From Pseudidiomarina sediminum DSM 21906 (lineage in GTDB: Bacteria > Pseudomonadota > Gammaproteobacteria > Enterobacterales > Alteromonadaceae): DNA of 64,000 nucleotides. The stretch's first letter is position 1; each line of letters starts with the position of its first letter. Positions 36,589 through 45,851 of the stretch are shown piece after piece. The stretch lies in contig NZ_AUHL01000007.1 in NCBI RefSeq assembly GCF_000423165.1, positions 124,001-188,000 on the forward strand. Direction: 5' to 3'. A program made the translations under genes and the position numbers. The notes beneath the pieces are model-generated. The model had not been told where the DNA came from, did no database searches, and saw only the letters and a program-made list of their open reading frames with translations.

Positions 36589-39500
36589 TTAGAAGTCGTA
36601 CTGGAAGCCTAAACGGATGCTCCAAAGTGAAGGAGAACCGGCACGGCCTTGTACGCCATTGATACGTGGGCTGATGTCTTCGAATACCCACTGGTTCTGG
36701 TCGTTGATGCTAACTTCAGCAACGTTAACCGCACGTGGGAAGCTTGTTTCGTACAATACGCCCCAGTCGTCGTTTAACAAGTTAGTGAAGTTATCTACTA
36801 CGAAGTAGATGCTTGATTTGTGACCGTCCATGAAACCTGGCAATTCTTGCTCAACTTTCAAGTCCATTTTGTGCCACCAATCGCTGTTGAACGCGTTACG
36901 CTCGGCGATACCGCCTGCATACTTGTCCAAACCTGCATCGCTCAAGAACTGCAAGAAGGTGTCGATTTCACCGCTAGTTAGGCTATCGCCCCAAACAACG
37001 TTGGCATCGTCAGCACCTGTTGGTACGTACAACAATGAACGACCACGGGTGATGTCACCCACATCAGCGTTCATGGTGAAGCTGTATGGACGGCCTTTGT
37101 TCGCAGATGCGAATACGCTGAAGGTAGTGTCATAACCACTTAAGAACTCAGCAGTGTAAGTACCACGGAACGTGAAGCGGTGCGGGATCTCGTAGTTAGA
37201 GGTCGCGATGCCTGGGTTCTCGCTGTCAGCAGTTGCCAAGTTGGTGTAGTTTGAGTACGCCACTGAGCTGGTCATTGGGTTCACGTCTTCTGCTTTGTTC
37301 CAAGCATAAGCAAGTGACCAATCGAAGCCCCAGTCGTGCTCTTTAGATACCGCGAAGCTGATGCTGGTTTGCTTACCAGAGTCACCATCTACGTTAGTCA
37401 GCATGAAGGCATCAGAACCGTTACGCTCGTACACTGGACGACCGTCAGGAGCTGTACCTACTTGTACCGCACGTAAGTCACGTACGATAGCAGCGTCTTG
37501 CTTACGTGTGTGCAAGAAGTCAGCCATGAATACGTAGTCGTTTTCAGTAACGTAGGTTGCGCCTAATGCGTATTTCCACTCGCTAGGAAGTTCGAAGTTC
37601 GGATCCAAAGCGTTCACTGGACCACGACCCGCTGCAGCAGCAACTTCGTCGATCATTTCAAGTGGGATGTCGAGGATTGGGCTACCAGAACCGTAGTCCA
37701 TGTCATCAAACAAGTTCACATCAAAACGGTTTGACTCATACAAGGTTACACCGTTGTTTGAGTAGTTGTTTGACAACCAAACGTTCGGGTTACCGCCAGA
37801 GTATAGACCTACACCACCACGGATTTCTAACTGATCGTCAACGACCCAGTTCATACCAACACGCGGCTGCAATAAACCTTCGCCGTCAAGTGTCGCGGTG
37901 TTTTCGAAACCGTAAGTGTCCAAGAACGATTGGTTCAACGTAGGTTCGTCGCTGGTGGTGTACCAGTCGTAACGTAAGCCAACAGTCAAAGTAAGGTCTT
38001 TATCGATGAAGTAGTATTCATCCTGACCATATACAGTGTTCACTGCATACTTGAATTTCGCAGCGCCGTCTTCAGGGTTGTTGGTGCCCGCAGCGTTTTC
38101 ATAGATGATGCGGTCAACAAAGCCATTTTCGAAGTCGTCGATTGAACCGAAACGGTGCTCACCTTGCGCTTCTTGGATGAACAAGTTGTACACGTCATAG
38201 CTTTCGTATTCATAACCGAAAGTGAAGGTGTGGTCGTTCAACAAGTAAGTACCTGACACTTTGTAGAAGTTCGTGTCGTACGCAAGTTTGTTCGCGTGAC
38301 GTGAATCGTCAGCACCTAAATAGATGGTGTTACCGTTGTGACGGATTTGCACTTCACCGATGTCGTTGCCGCCCAATGGGTCAACACGGTTCTCAAGTTC
38401 TGAGTAACCCGCACGGATTTCGGTTGAGAAGTTGTACGTCCAGTCAGAGTACAACTGTGCTACGTATGAAGTGAACTCAGCACCACGCTCATAGAAGTGG
38501 TTTGAGAACTCTAACTCGTCGTCGTCGCCGTCAGACTGAGAGATTGAGTAGCCATCATTGTAGTTGTACGTGAATGACGCACGGTGATCTTGGTTGATGT
38601 ACCAGTCAAGTTTCGCAAGAATCTTTTCATCTTCTACCGGCAAGCTTGCTGGGAAGTTACCTGGTTCGAAGCCGTAGACGTTACGCGCGATGTCTGCGAT
38701 ACGGTCAAGGTCAGCTTGCGTTACGCCAAGCACTGGCGTTGCAACGTTTGCATCTTCAGGACCACGGTCGAAAGTGTCTGAACCTTCAAGCTTCTCGTAA
38801 GCTACGAAAGCAAACAATTTGTCTTTGACTAATGCACCACCACCGTTGAAACCGTAACGCTTCTCGTTGAATGCGCCGATGTTCACGTCGTCACCTTCAA
38901 GCTTGTCGCCAGTCAATGAGTCGTTGGTGTAGTCAAAGAACACGCTACCGAATAATTCGTTTTCACCAGACTTGGTTACAGCGTTGATGTTACACGCGGT
39001 GAAACCACCGTACTGAACATCAAATGGTGCCAATTCAACAGCAACCTGCTCAATAGCGTCGTAAGAGAAAGGCATACGCTCAGTTGGGTAACCGCTTGAG
39101 TTCAAGCCGAAGTTATCGTTGGTACGCACACCATCAACAGTCAAGCTATTGAAACGTGGGTTAGCACCACCACACTGAATGTCACGTGCGTTTGTTTCGT
39201 TGATGTAGATACGTGGATCGATTTGAACAACGTCTTTGATGTCACGGTTCGCAGAAGGTTGGTTCTGTAAGTCGCTTAGGTTGAAGTTTGACGCTGGGCT
39301 GTTCGCACCAGAAGTCATGGTCAAACGACGACCCGCAACTTCAATACGCTCAACGCTCTGTTGAGAGACTTGAACGCTTAAGTTTTCAGTTTCACCTAGG
39401 GTAAGGTAAACATCCTTAACAACTTCGGTGTTACCGCGTGCGTCAGTTACGGTCAAAGTGTAAGGACCGCCTACTGCAAGACCACGCGCTGAGAACAAAC

Positions 39501-39702
39501 CGTTAGCGTTTGCAGTCAGAGACGTAGAAGTACCGGTACGCTCGTCACGAAGCGTAACCTGAGCATTTGAGATGGCTTCACCTGCTTGAGAGGTGACGAC
39601 ACCGCGAATGCTTGAAGAAGTTTCTTGAGCAGTTGCGGTTGCAGATAGACCAATAGCGAGGGCTACTGCAGCTGCAATGCGGCTGGTTTTATGTTTCAAC
39701 AT
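36589..39702 (-). CDS. Oar-like TonB-dependent receptor (copy 1)
   Basis: 1037-residue outer-membrane receptor from the ATG at 39702 (AGGAAA upstream). A signal peptide to about residue 26 (ATAQ) is followed by a carboxypeptidase-regulatory-like domain (SSIRGVVTSQAGEAISNAQV) and a plug with GGANPRFNSLTVDGVRTNDNF. The large barrel ends WSIRLGFQYDF. This layout is that of Oar/OmpA-related TonB-dependent transporters, which import large or unusual substrates. It is similar in plan to the receptor at 40399-43644 but divergent in sequence, and the pair flanks tadA. Unlike that copy, no Pho-type box array was found upstream; a TTGTCA-N8-TGACAA palindrome lies there instead. Confidence 0.9.
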   Translation of the reverse strand: MLKHKTSRIAAAVALAIGLSATATAQETSSSIRGVVTSQAGEAISNAQVTLRDERTGTSTSLTANANGLFSARGLAVGGPYTLTVTDARGNTEVVKDVYLTLGETENLSVQVSQQSVERIEVAGRRLTMTSGANSPASNFNLSDLQNQPSANRDIKDVVQIDPRIYINETNARDIQCGGANPRFNSLTVDGVRTNDNFGLNSSGYPTERMPFSYDAIEQVAVELAPFDVQYGGFTACNINAVTKSGENELFGSVFFDYTNDSLTGDKLEGDDVNIGAFNEKRYGFNGGGALVKDKLFAFVAYEKLEGSDTFDRGPEDANVATPVLGVTQADLDRIADIARNVYGFEPGNFPASLPVEDEKILAKLDWYINQDHRASFTYNYNDGYSISQSDGDDDELEFSNHFYERGAEFTSYVAQLYSDWTYNFSTEIRAGYSELENRVDPLGGNDIGEVQIRHNGNTIYLGADDSRHANKLAYDTNFYKVSGTYLLNDHTFTFGYEYESYDVYNLFIQEAQGEHRFGSIDDFENGFVDRIIYENAAGTNNPEDGAAKFKYAVNTVYGQDEYYFIDKDLTLTVGLRYDWYTTSDEPTLNQSFLDTYGFENTATLDGEGLLQPRVGMNWVVDDQLEIRGGVGLYSGGNPNVWLSNNYSNNGVTLYESNRFDVNLFDDMDYGSGSPILDIPLEMIDEVAAAAGRGPVNALDPNFELPSEWKYALGATYVTENDYVFMADFLHTRKQDAAIVRDLRAVQVGTAPDGRPVYERNGSDAFMLTNVDGDSGKQTSISFAVSKEHDWGFDWSLAYAWNKAEDVNPMTSSVAYSNYTNLATADSENPGIATSNYEIPHRFTFRGTYTAEFLSGYDTTFSVFASANKGRPYSFTMNADVGDITRGRSLLYVPTGADDANVVWGDSLTSGEIDTFLQFLSDAGLDKYAGGIAERNAFNSDWWHKMDLKVEQELPGFMDGHKSSIYFVVDNFTNLLNDDWGVLYETSFPRAVNVAEVSINDQNQWVFEDISPRINGVQGRAGSPSLWSIRLGFQYDF

Positions 39703-39734
39703 GATGTTGCTTTCCTGGGTTGTGGTTAAACAAA

Positions 39735-39754
39735 TTGTCATTATTGGGTGACAA
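39735..39754. promoter_or_regulatory. Operator-like inverted repeat upstream of Oar-like receptor copy 1
   Basis: TTGTCA-N8-TGACAA, perfect 6-bp arms, lies 33 bp upstream of the receptor ATG, between the probable promoter and the ribosome site. The regulator is unknown, and the arms resemble single Pho-box halves but with the wrong geometry. Confidence 0.4.
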
Positions 39755-39805
39755 ATGCTAAGCGACTACTGTTACAGTTTGATGAAAAGAGTAGTCAAAA
39801 TTTAA

Positions 39806-40294
39806 TCAATTCACACGTTTTTCACGAAACTTTTTTAATTTTGCAAGTTCACGCTTTTTTCTGAAAAAGTTCTGCAAGATCGTTGCTGATTGCTCCTGAA
39901 GTACGCCACTTATTACCTCTACTTGATGGTTCATCGAGGGGTGGTTCAGTACTTGGATTGCGGTGCCTGTTGCACCGGTACGCGGATCAGGCGTTGCGAA
40001 CACCACGGTTTTGATGCGCGCATGTACAATAAGCCCCGCACACATGGCGCAGGGCTCGAGAGAAACATAGAGTGTTGTGTCAACCAAACGATAGTTGGCG
40101 AGGTGTTGACCGGCAGCACGAATGGCTTGCGCTTCAGCGTGAGCTGAAGGGTCATTACGGCGGATCACTTCATTGAAGCCTTCACCGATGATCTGATGAT
40201 CATGGACGATCACAGCTCCCACCGGCACTTCACCGAGGGATTCAGCTTGTTGTGCCAGTTCAATAGCCCGGCGCATGTAGCGTTCGTGGTCCAT
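39806..40294 (-). CDS. tadA: tRNA-specific adenosine deaminase TadA
   Basis: Deaminates A34 to inosine in tRNA-Arg(ACG). 162 residues starting MDHERYMRRAIELAQQAESLGEVPVGAVIV. The cytidine/deoxycytidylate deaminase zinc site is complete: HAEAQAI (His ligand and catalytic Glu) and PCAMC (two Cys ligands) in LEPCAMCAGLIVHARI. The reading frame is open upstream to 40435, but that stretch crosses the receptor terminator and receptor coding sequence, so the ATG at 40294 is the start. Its location near purL and mltF matches E. coli, except that receptor genes are inserted on both sides. Confidence 0.96.
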   Translation of the reverse strand: MDHERYMRRAIELAQQAESLGEVPVGAVIVHDHQIIGEGFNEVIRRNDPSAHAEAQAIRAAGQHLANYRLVDTTLYVSLEPCAMCAGLIVHARIKTVVFATPDPRTGATGTAIQVLNHPSMNHQVEVISGVLQEQSATILQNFFRKKRELAKLKKFREKRVN

Positions 40295-40330
40295 TAGCGA
40301 TCTCTTAAGAAAGCATTTGGCGCGCATTCT

Positions 40331-40366
40331 AAAAAAAAGCCCCCGCAATTGCGAGGGCTTTTTGAT
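40331..40366 (-). terminator. Terminator of Oar-like receptor copy 2
   Basis: AAAAAGCCC ... GGGCTTTTT arms around a self-complementary CGCAATTGCG core, 33 bp past the receptor stop and 37 bp before the tadA start. Confidence 0.88.
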
Positions 40367-40398
40367 CTTTTTTGAACTTTTTTTGACAACTGTCAGGA

Positions 40399-43300
40399 TT
40401 AGAAGCGGTAGCGTACGCCGATCTTCGCCTGCCACGTTGAACGCTCAGGTTGGTAACGCGTTGGCGCACTATTAATTGCGTCAAAGCGGTCACCACTGTT
40501 GTACGGTGCACTGTAGATGTAACGACCTTCGTCGTCGAGGTCTACGGCAACGATTTCACGAACGTTATCGCCGTACGGTAACACGTGTTTCTGACCGGCA
40601 TCTTTGTCGAAGATAGCAATCAAGTTACGTACGTTGATGTACAACTCACCTTTGTGGTCATTGAACAAACCTGGAATTTCTTGAGTGTATTTGAAATCAA
40701 GGTTCGTGGTCCAAGGCGCACGACGGGTGTTACGTGGTGCATAACCGCCTGCGTACTGGTCAAGACCTGCTTCAGCCAAGTAAACCGCCAACGTATCGTA
40801 ATCTAAACCACCGCTGTACAACACGTTCGGATCGTCCGCACCTGTTGGAATGTATGGCAAGTAACGTGGTGTACTATCAAACTGGCTTTGGTCACCGAAG
40901 CCGTTGAAGCGATAGGTGTTATACGCATAGCCCCAAGGACGACCTGAGTAACGTTCCCAGAACAAGCCGAAGGTTGACTGGTAACCGCTGAACAATTCAG
41001 TGCGGTAAGTTAAGTCAGCCATCAGACGATGCTCAACCATGTACGATGCAGTACCGGCTTCAACATTGTTCGGGTCAATAGTTACAGGGTAACGGAAGTT
41101 TGATACCGCAGTACTTGAACTACCGGCAACCGCTTCTTCGATGTCTTGGTTGGTGTAGCTCATACGCAAGCTTAAACCGTTGTCCCAAGCTTTACCCAAA
41201 GTTGTGGTGAAGATTTTGCTGCTACCGCCGTCGCCGTTGGTCAACATCAAGTCATAACGCTCAACACCGTTGTCGTCACCGATACCCATAGGTGTGTGGT
41301 CATCAAGAGGATCGTCAACCACATAGATGATACGGCCGCCGTCAGCAGTCGTTACTACGTTACCTTCGCTATCAAGAAGTGGACGACGCGCCAAGTCAAC
41401 CCACTGCACGTCATCTTTACGACGGCTGTAGATGTATTCTAGGCTGGCGAACCAGTCTTCACCCAACATTGGAATGTCGAAACGCTCGAAGTCGACCGCT
41501 AAGCTTGCACGCCAGTCTGTCGGCAATTCGAAGTCAGGGTCGATAGCGTTAACATAACCGTCCTGCGTCAAGGCGCCTTGAACGATATCAGGTACATTAG
41601 CTGGATCAACATCGTTTAGGTATGCTGATGATGGCAGGCTGCTGGTATTAAACTGCGAGAAAGCCATACCGCTGTTGGTGTATGAGTTTGAGACCCAAAC
41701 ATTTGGACGACCACCGCCGTAACGACCGAAGCCACCACGTAGTTTAGTATCGTCAGTTAACTGATATTTGAAGCCAAAGCGTGGCAAGATCAAATCTTTA
41801 CCGTCTAGGTTCTCAGTGTTGGCAAAACCATAACGCTCGGCAAACAATGGGTTATAGGTTGGCTTATCTTTGGCAAAGATACGCTCATAGCGCACACCAA
41901 AAGTTAGCTCAAGATCCCACGTTGGTGCCCAAGTGTCTTGGATGTAGAAGGCTTGCTGACCTTGAGTAAAGTCGGCTGCTGCGTCATTCAAGTCACCGGT
42001 TAAGCTACCTGCGTAGTAGAAACGGTTCGCCTGCTTGTTCGCAAAGTTCTCAAGGCTCCAGAACTGCCAAGAACCTAAAGCGTTTTGGACGAACAAGTTG
42101 TAGATGTCTGTTGACGAGTACATGTAGCCGAAACCAAGTGCGTGATCACCTAACAGGTATTCACCGTTTGCTTGGAATTCAAAGGTACTGTTGTCACCGT
42201 AGTTGGCGTGACGTGAGTAGTCAGGGCCAAAGTTTACTTCGTTACGGTTGTTATCTACTTGAACGGTGATTTCACCGATGCTACGACCGTTTAATGGTTC
42301 CTGCAGGGCTTCAACTTCTTTGTACGACAATTTAATGTCGCTGGAGAAGTTGGCACTCCAGTTTGAATAGAGCTGCAACGCGTAAGCGTTCAATGTCTGT
42401 TCATTGTCGTACCAGTTTGATGACAATGAAATTGAACCATCGTTACCGTAGTGACCACGGATCGAGTTACCAGTGGTGTGCTGATAGGTAAAGGCTGCAC
42501 GGTGTTCGTTGCTGATGTTCCAGTCCAACTTCACCAACAACTTCTCGTCGTTTTCTTCGGTTGAACGGTTCCAGTCACCCAGCTGCGCGTCAGTTAAACC
42601 GTAAACTTCTTTCGCGATGCGGATCACTTCGTCGATTTGTTCTTGTGTGACATTTGAGTCGTTTGACGCTGCAGAACCTTTAGGGCCACGGTATGGCGCA
42701 TTGGTTTCGTCAGACTTCTCGTAGTTTACGTAGAAGAACAAAGTGTCTTCGATGATAGGACCACCGACACCAACACCGAAGGTTTTTTCTGAGTAATCGA
42801 CTGCAGGTACGCCTGCTTCTTCGTCGTAGATTGAACGGCTAGGATCGCCGGCCAAGCTGTCGCTGGTGTACTGATAGAACAATGAGGTATCAAATTCGTT
42901 GGTACCTGATTTAGTTACCGCGTTCACTTTAGCGCCGGTAAAGTTGCTGTCTTTTGCGTTAAACGGCATGACATCAACATTCAACTGTGCAATCGCATCA
43001 ATTGAAATTGGTGAACCTTGGGTTGGGTAACCGTTGCTGTTCAAACCGAAGTCATCGTTTTGCGCGATACCATCAACAGTAATTGAGTTGTATTTCGGGT
43101 TGTTACCCGCAACGACCAATTGGTCGCCGTCGCCAAGCTGAGTGGCAAGTGGGTTCAAACGCACGATTTCTTTCAAGTCACGGCCATAGGTTGGCAATGA
43201 TTGGATTTGTTCTTCGCCAAACGAGCTGCTTGAACCGTTGTTCAATTGTGCATAGTTGATGGCTTGGCCAGTAACGCTGATGCGCTCGACGTTGCCTTGA

Positions 43301-43644
43301 TCAAGCTGGGCGTTTAAGCGGAAGGTTTCACCTAACTTCAAGAAGACTTCTGAGTACTGCGCATCTTGATACACATCAGAATCTAAAGTGATACGGTATG
43401 GACCGCCGACACGCAAACCGCTGGCGATGAAGTTACCGTTTGCATCGGTCATAACTTGGGTGCGCGAACCTGAAGGAACGTGCTCAATCACTACTTTAGT
43501 GTTGGCAGCACCGTTACCTTGTGGACCGAGAATTTCGCCTCGCATAGATGCCGAGGTGTCTTGTGCTACTGCTGCTGTTGAGGCCAAGCCTAGAGCAACC
43601 GCGATAGCACTAGCTGTGCGCGAAAATCGCAGAGATGTACTCAT
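40399..43644 (-). CDS. Oar-like TonB-dependent receptor (copy 2), putative Pho-regulated
   Basis: 1081-residue outer-membrane receptor: signal peptide to about residue 27 (AAVAQ), carboxypeptidase-regulatory-like domain (SMRGEILGPQGNGAANTKVV) and a plug with NNPKYNSITVDGIAQNDDF. The long beta-barrel ends WQAKIGVRYRF. It shares the layout of copy 1. On its upstream side is a Pho-type promoter with the proper -10 spacing, shared with the divergent nuclease-like lipoprotein gene, and phoBR follows that gene. The likely task is TonB-driven uptake during phosphate limitation; the ligand is unknown. Confidence 0.9.
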   Translation of the reverse strand: MSTSLRFSRTASAIAVALGLASTAAVAQDTSASMRGEILGPQGNGAANTKVVIEHVPSGSRTQVMTDANGNFIASGLRVGGPYRITLDSDVYQDAQYSEVFLKLGETFRLNAQLDQGNVERISVTGQAINYAQLNNGSSSSFGEEQIQSLPTYGRDLKEIVRLNPLATQLGDGDQLVVAGNNPKYNSITVDGIAQNDDFGLNSNGYPTQGSPISIDAIAQLNVDVMPFNAKDSNFTGAKVNAVTKSGTNEFDTSLFYQYTSDSLAGDPSRSIYDEEAGVPAVDYSEKTFGVGVGGPIIEDTLFFYVNYEKSDETNAPYRGPKGSAASNDSNVTQEQIDEVIRIAKEVYGLTDAQLGDWNRSTEENDEKLLVKLDWNISNEHRAAFTYQHTTGNSIRGHYGNDGSISLSSNWYDNEQTLNAYALQLYSNWSANFSSDIKLSYKEVEALQEPLNGRSIGEITVQVDNNRNEVNFGPDYSRHANYGDNSTFEFQANGEYLLGDHALGFGYMYSSTDIYNLFVQNALGSWQFWSLENFANKQANRFYYAGSLTGDLNDAAADFTQGQQAFYIQDTWAPTWDLELTFGVRYERIFAKDKPTYNPLFAERYGFANTENLDGKDLILPRFGFKYQLTDDTKLRGGFGRYGGGRPNVWVSNSYTNSGMAFSQFNTSSLPSSAYLNDVDPANVPDIVQGALTQDGYVNAIDPDFELPTDWRASLAVDFERFDIPMLGEDWFASLEYIYSRRKDDVQWVDLARRPLLDSEGNVVTTADGGRIIYVVDDPLDDHTPMGIGDDNGVERYDLMLTNGDGGSSKIFTTTLGKAWDNGLSLRMSYTNQDIEEAVAGSSSTAVSNFRYPVTIDPNNVEAGTASYMVEHRLMADLTYRTELFSGYQSTFGLFWERYSGRPWGYAYNTYRFNGFGDQSQFDSTPRYLPYIPTGADDPNVLYSGGLDYDTLAVYLAEAGLDQYAGGYAPRNTRRAPWTTNLDFKYTQEIPGLFNDHKGELYINVRNLIAIFDKDAGQKHVLPYGDNVREIVAVDLDDEGRYIYSAPYNSGDRFDAINSAPTRYQPERSTWQAKIGVRYRF

Positions 43645-43731
43645 CGTTCTAAATTTCCTGGGTTTATAGTGAATTCAAATCTTGAAAGGCAATACCGCTT
43701 GAAACTGAGCCTTATGAAAAAATGCTACGAT

Positions 43732-43765
43732 TTTATAACACTTGTTTATGTCATAAATGTGACAG
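43732..43765 (-). promoter_or_regulatory. Putative PhoB-dependent promoter of Oar-like receptor copy 2
   Basis: Read on the minus strand: CTGTCAC (43765-43759), 4 bp, ATGACAT (43754-43748), then exactly 10 bp and TATAAA (43737-43732) as -10. On the plus strand the same boxes read ATGTCAT and GTGACAG and could also act on the divergent nuclease gene, but no -10 stands at the proper distance there. Confidence 0.65.
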
Positions 43766-43862
43766 TATTTTAAACAAATTAGATACCAATTGCACCGATA
43801 ATCTGGAACGAATACAGTAAAAAAGTGTCTGAGGCGTTTCGCCAAATTGGAGATGAAGTGTG

Positions 43863-45059
43863 ATGAAGCCAGTCCTGTTCTCGGTTGTAGCTGTGTTAAG
43901 CGTGGTCCTAGGTGGGTGTGATATGCCGAAAGAAAAAAGTCCTGAACCGGTAACCTTACGCGTTGCCTCCTTTAATGTCAGTATGGACGCTTCGAATTAC
44001 ATCGCTGCGGAAAAATGGCAAAGCGAAGGTGCGCAAGCGCTTCCGAATGCCTTGGCGAACCAGCATCCTCAGATTAAGGCGATCGCTGAAATTATTCAGC
44101 ACACCCGTCCAGATGTGTTGTTATTAAATGAGTTCGATTACCTTCCCGAAGCAGATGTGCTCACGCGGTTTCAAGACGACTATTTGGCTGTCAGTCAAAA
44201 TGGTGAAGCGCCCATCGCTTATCCCTACGTGTATTGGGCGCCCGTGAATACCGGTCGAGCCAGCCCGTTTGACTTAAACCGTGATGGTAAAACCACCGGC
44301 GTGGGGGATGATGCCTGGGGCTATGGCAACTATCTTGGCCAGTATGGTATGGCGATCTTGTCGCGCTATCCGATTGATACACAAGCGACGCGAACCTTTC
44401 AGTTCTTCAAATGGAAAGATTTACCGGGGGCTTTACGGCCATTGGTGCCGGGTAGCCATGAAGGTTGGTACAGCTCGAATGCTTGGGCGGAGATGCCACT
44501 GAGTTCAAAGTCACACTGGGACGTGGTAATTGACGTGAAAGGAACGCCGCTACATATTTTGGCGAGCCATCCAACGCCTCCTGTGTTCGATGGTGAAGAG
44601 AACCGTAACGGCCGCCGTAATCATGATGAAATTCGCTTTTGGGTGGAGTATATCGCTGCGCGCAATAATGACTTTATTTACGATGACCAAGGCCGTCGTG
44701 GTGGTTTGGCCAAGGCGCAACGCTTTGTTATTGCTGGCGATTTGAATGCTTCTATTGAAAGTCCTGATAATGTGCCTGGAGCAATCGAACAGTTACTTGA
44801 GCATCAAGCCATTCAAGGCGACTTTATTCCAGAAAGTGCTGGCGGTGCAGCCCACTCGCCCGATAATCCGCTGGCAGCGCAGCATACTGCGGGCTGGCGT
44901 AAACGCGCAGATTACGTGTTGCCATCAAGTTATGGCCTGCGAATTATTGACGGTGGTGTCTTTTGGCCAGCAGAAGGCGAAGCCAAAGCGGAATTAGTGA
45001 GCGATCGCAAGCGCTCTTCCGACCACCGTTTAGTCTGGATTGACATCCAAATGCAGTAA
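43863..45059 (+). CDS. Endonuclease/exonuclease/phosphatase-family lipoprotein
   Basis: 398 residues from the ATG at 43863 (GTG at 43860 is an alternative). Lipobox VLGGC (Cys19) places it in the envelope, possibly on the surface. The EEP-fold signature is present: LRVASFNVSMD near the start, LLLNEFDY with the metal-binding Glu, IAGDLNASIE, and the terminal SDHRLVWIDIQ with the Asp-His pair. A DLNRDGKTTGVGDDAWGYG insert resembles a calcium-binding loop. Related proteins hydrolyse DNA, phosphodiesters or phosphomonoesters. Its position between a Pho-type promoter and phoB suggests release of phosphate from extracellular esters, which is inference. Confidence 0.83.
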   Translation: MKPVLFSVVAVLSVVLGGCDMPKEKSPEPVTLRVASFNVSMDASNYIAAEKWQSEGAQALPNALANQHPQIKAIAEIIQHTRPDVLLLNEFDYLPEADVLTRFQDDYLAVSQNGEAPIAYPYVYWAPVNTGRASPFDLNRDGKTTGVGDDAWGYGNYLGQYGMAILSRYPIDTQATRTFQFFKWKDLPGALRPLVPGSHEGWYSSNAWAEMPLSSKSHWDVVIDVKGTPLHILASHPTPPVFDGEENRNGRRNHDEIRFWVEYIAARNNDFIYDDQGRRGGLAKAQRFVIAGDLNASIESPDNVPGAIEQLLEHQAIQGDFIPESAGGAAHSPDNPLAAQHTAGWRKRADYVLPSSYGLRIIDGGVFWPAEGEAKAELVSDRKRSSDHRLVWIDIQMQ

Positions 45060-45078
45060 ATTTCACAAAAATGTCGTA

Positions 45079-45112
45079 GATTCATAAAAGTGTCACACAA
45101 TGAAGCAATAAT
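45079..45112 (+). promoter_or_regulatory. Putative PhoB-dependent promoter of phoBR
   Basis: GATTCAT (45079) and GTGTCAC (45090) are 11 bp apart, followed after 10 bp by AATAAT (45107-45112). The first box is degenerate. This would give autoregulation of phoB, as known in E. coli. Confidence 0.55.
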
Positions 45113-45144
45113 GACACCGCATGGAAACGACTAGGTGAAGTAGA

Positions 45145-45831
45145 ATGTCACGAAAAATTTTGATTGTTGAAGACGAGGCGCCCATCCGCGAAATGTTGAG
45201 TTTTGTCATGGAGCAGCATGGCTATCAAGCGGTGGAAGCAAATGATTATCAAGTGGCCCTTGAGAAAATCGTTGAGCCTTTCCCTGATATGATTTTGTTG
45301 GACTGGATGTTGCCGGGAGGCTCGGGAATCCAGTTAGCGAAAAAGCTAAAAAGTGACGATTTTACCCGCAATATTCCGATCATCATGCTAACTGCGCGTG
45401 GTGAAGAAGAAGATAAAGTACGTGGTTTAGAAGTCGGTGCGGACGATTACATTACCAAACCCTTCTCACCAAAAGAATTGATGGCGCGCATGCGTGCGGT
45501 ATTCCGCCGTGTCGCTCCAACGGCGTTGGACGAGCCATTAGAAATTGATGGTTTGAAGCTCGATCCGATTTCGCATCGGGTCTCGGCCTACAACGACCGT
45601 TTGGACATGGGGCCAACCGAATTTAAATTACTTCATTTCTTTATGACACACCCTGATCGCGTGTATAGTCGTGAGCAGTTACTCGACAACGTGTGGGGCA
45701 CCAATGTCTATGTTGAAGACCGGACGGTGGACGTTCACATTCGTCGCTTACGCAAAGCGATTGAAATGCATGGCCATGACCGTATGGTACAGACCGTCCG
45801 TGGTGTCGGTTACCGCTTCTCAGCACGTTAA
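45145..45831 (+). CDS. phoB: Phosphate regulon response regulator PhoB
   Basis: 228-residue OmpR/PhoB-family regulator (E. coli 229). The receiver domain shows acidic pocket residues in [11 protein letters not shown], the phospho-acceptor Asp53 in [12 protein letters not shown] and Lys in [10 protein letters not shown]. The winged-helix DNA-binding domain (about 130-228) has [31 protein letters not shown] and [11 protein letters not shown]. It activates Pho-box promoters when phosphate is scarce. phoR follows after 20 bp. Confidence 0.97.
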   Translation: MSRKILIVEDEAPIREMLSFVMEQHGYQAVEANDYQVALEKIVEPFPDMILLDWMLPGGSGIQLAKKLKSDDFTRNIPIIMLTARGEEEDKVRGLEVGADDYITKPFSPKELMARMRAVFRRVAPTALDEPLEIDGLKLDPISHRVSAYNDRLDMGPTEFKLLHFFMTHPDRVYSREQLLDNVWGTNVYVEDRTVDVHIRRLRKAIEMHGHDRMVQTVRGVGYRFSAR

Positions 45832-45851
45832 TCAGCGACGGAGTCATCCTT

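Noticed and set aside
39806-40435. Longer 209-residue TadA starting at 40435
   Set aside because: The extra N-terminus crosses the receptor terminator and receptor codons and does not resemble TadA; the ATG at 40294 gives the standard protein.
43748-43784. Reading the 43748/43759 Pho boxes as the promoter of the plus-strand nuclease-like gene
   Set aside because: No -10 hexamer lies 10 bp downstream on the plus strand (TTAGAT is 13 bp away), while TATAAA fits exactly on the minus strand. Dual control is still possible but is not supported by geometry.
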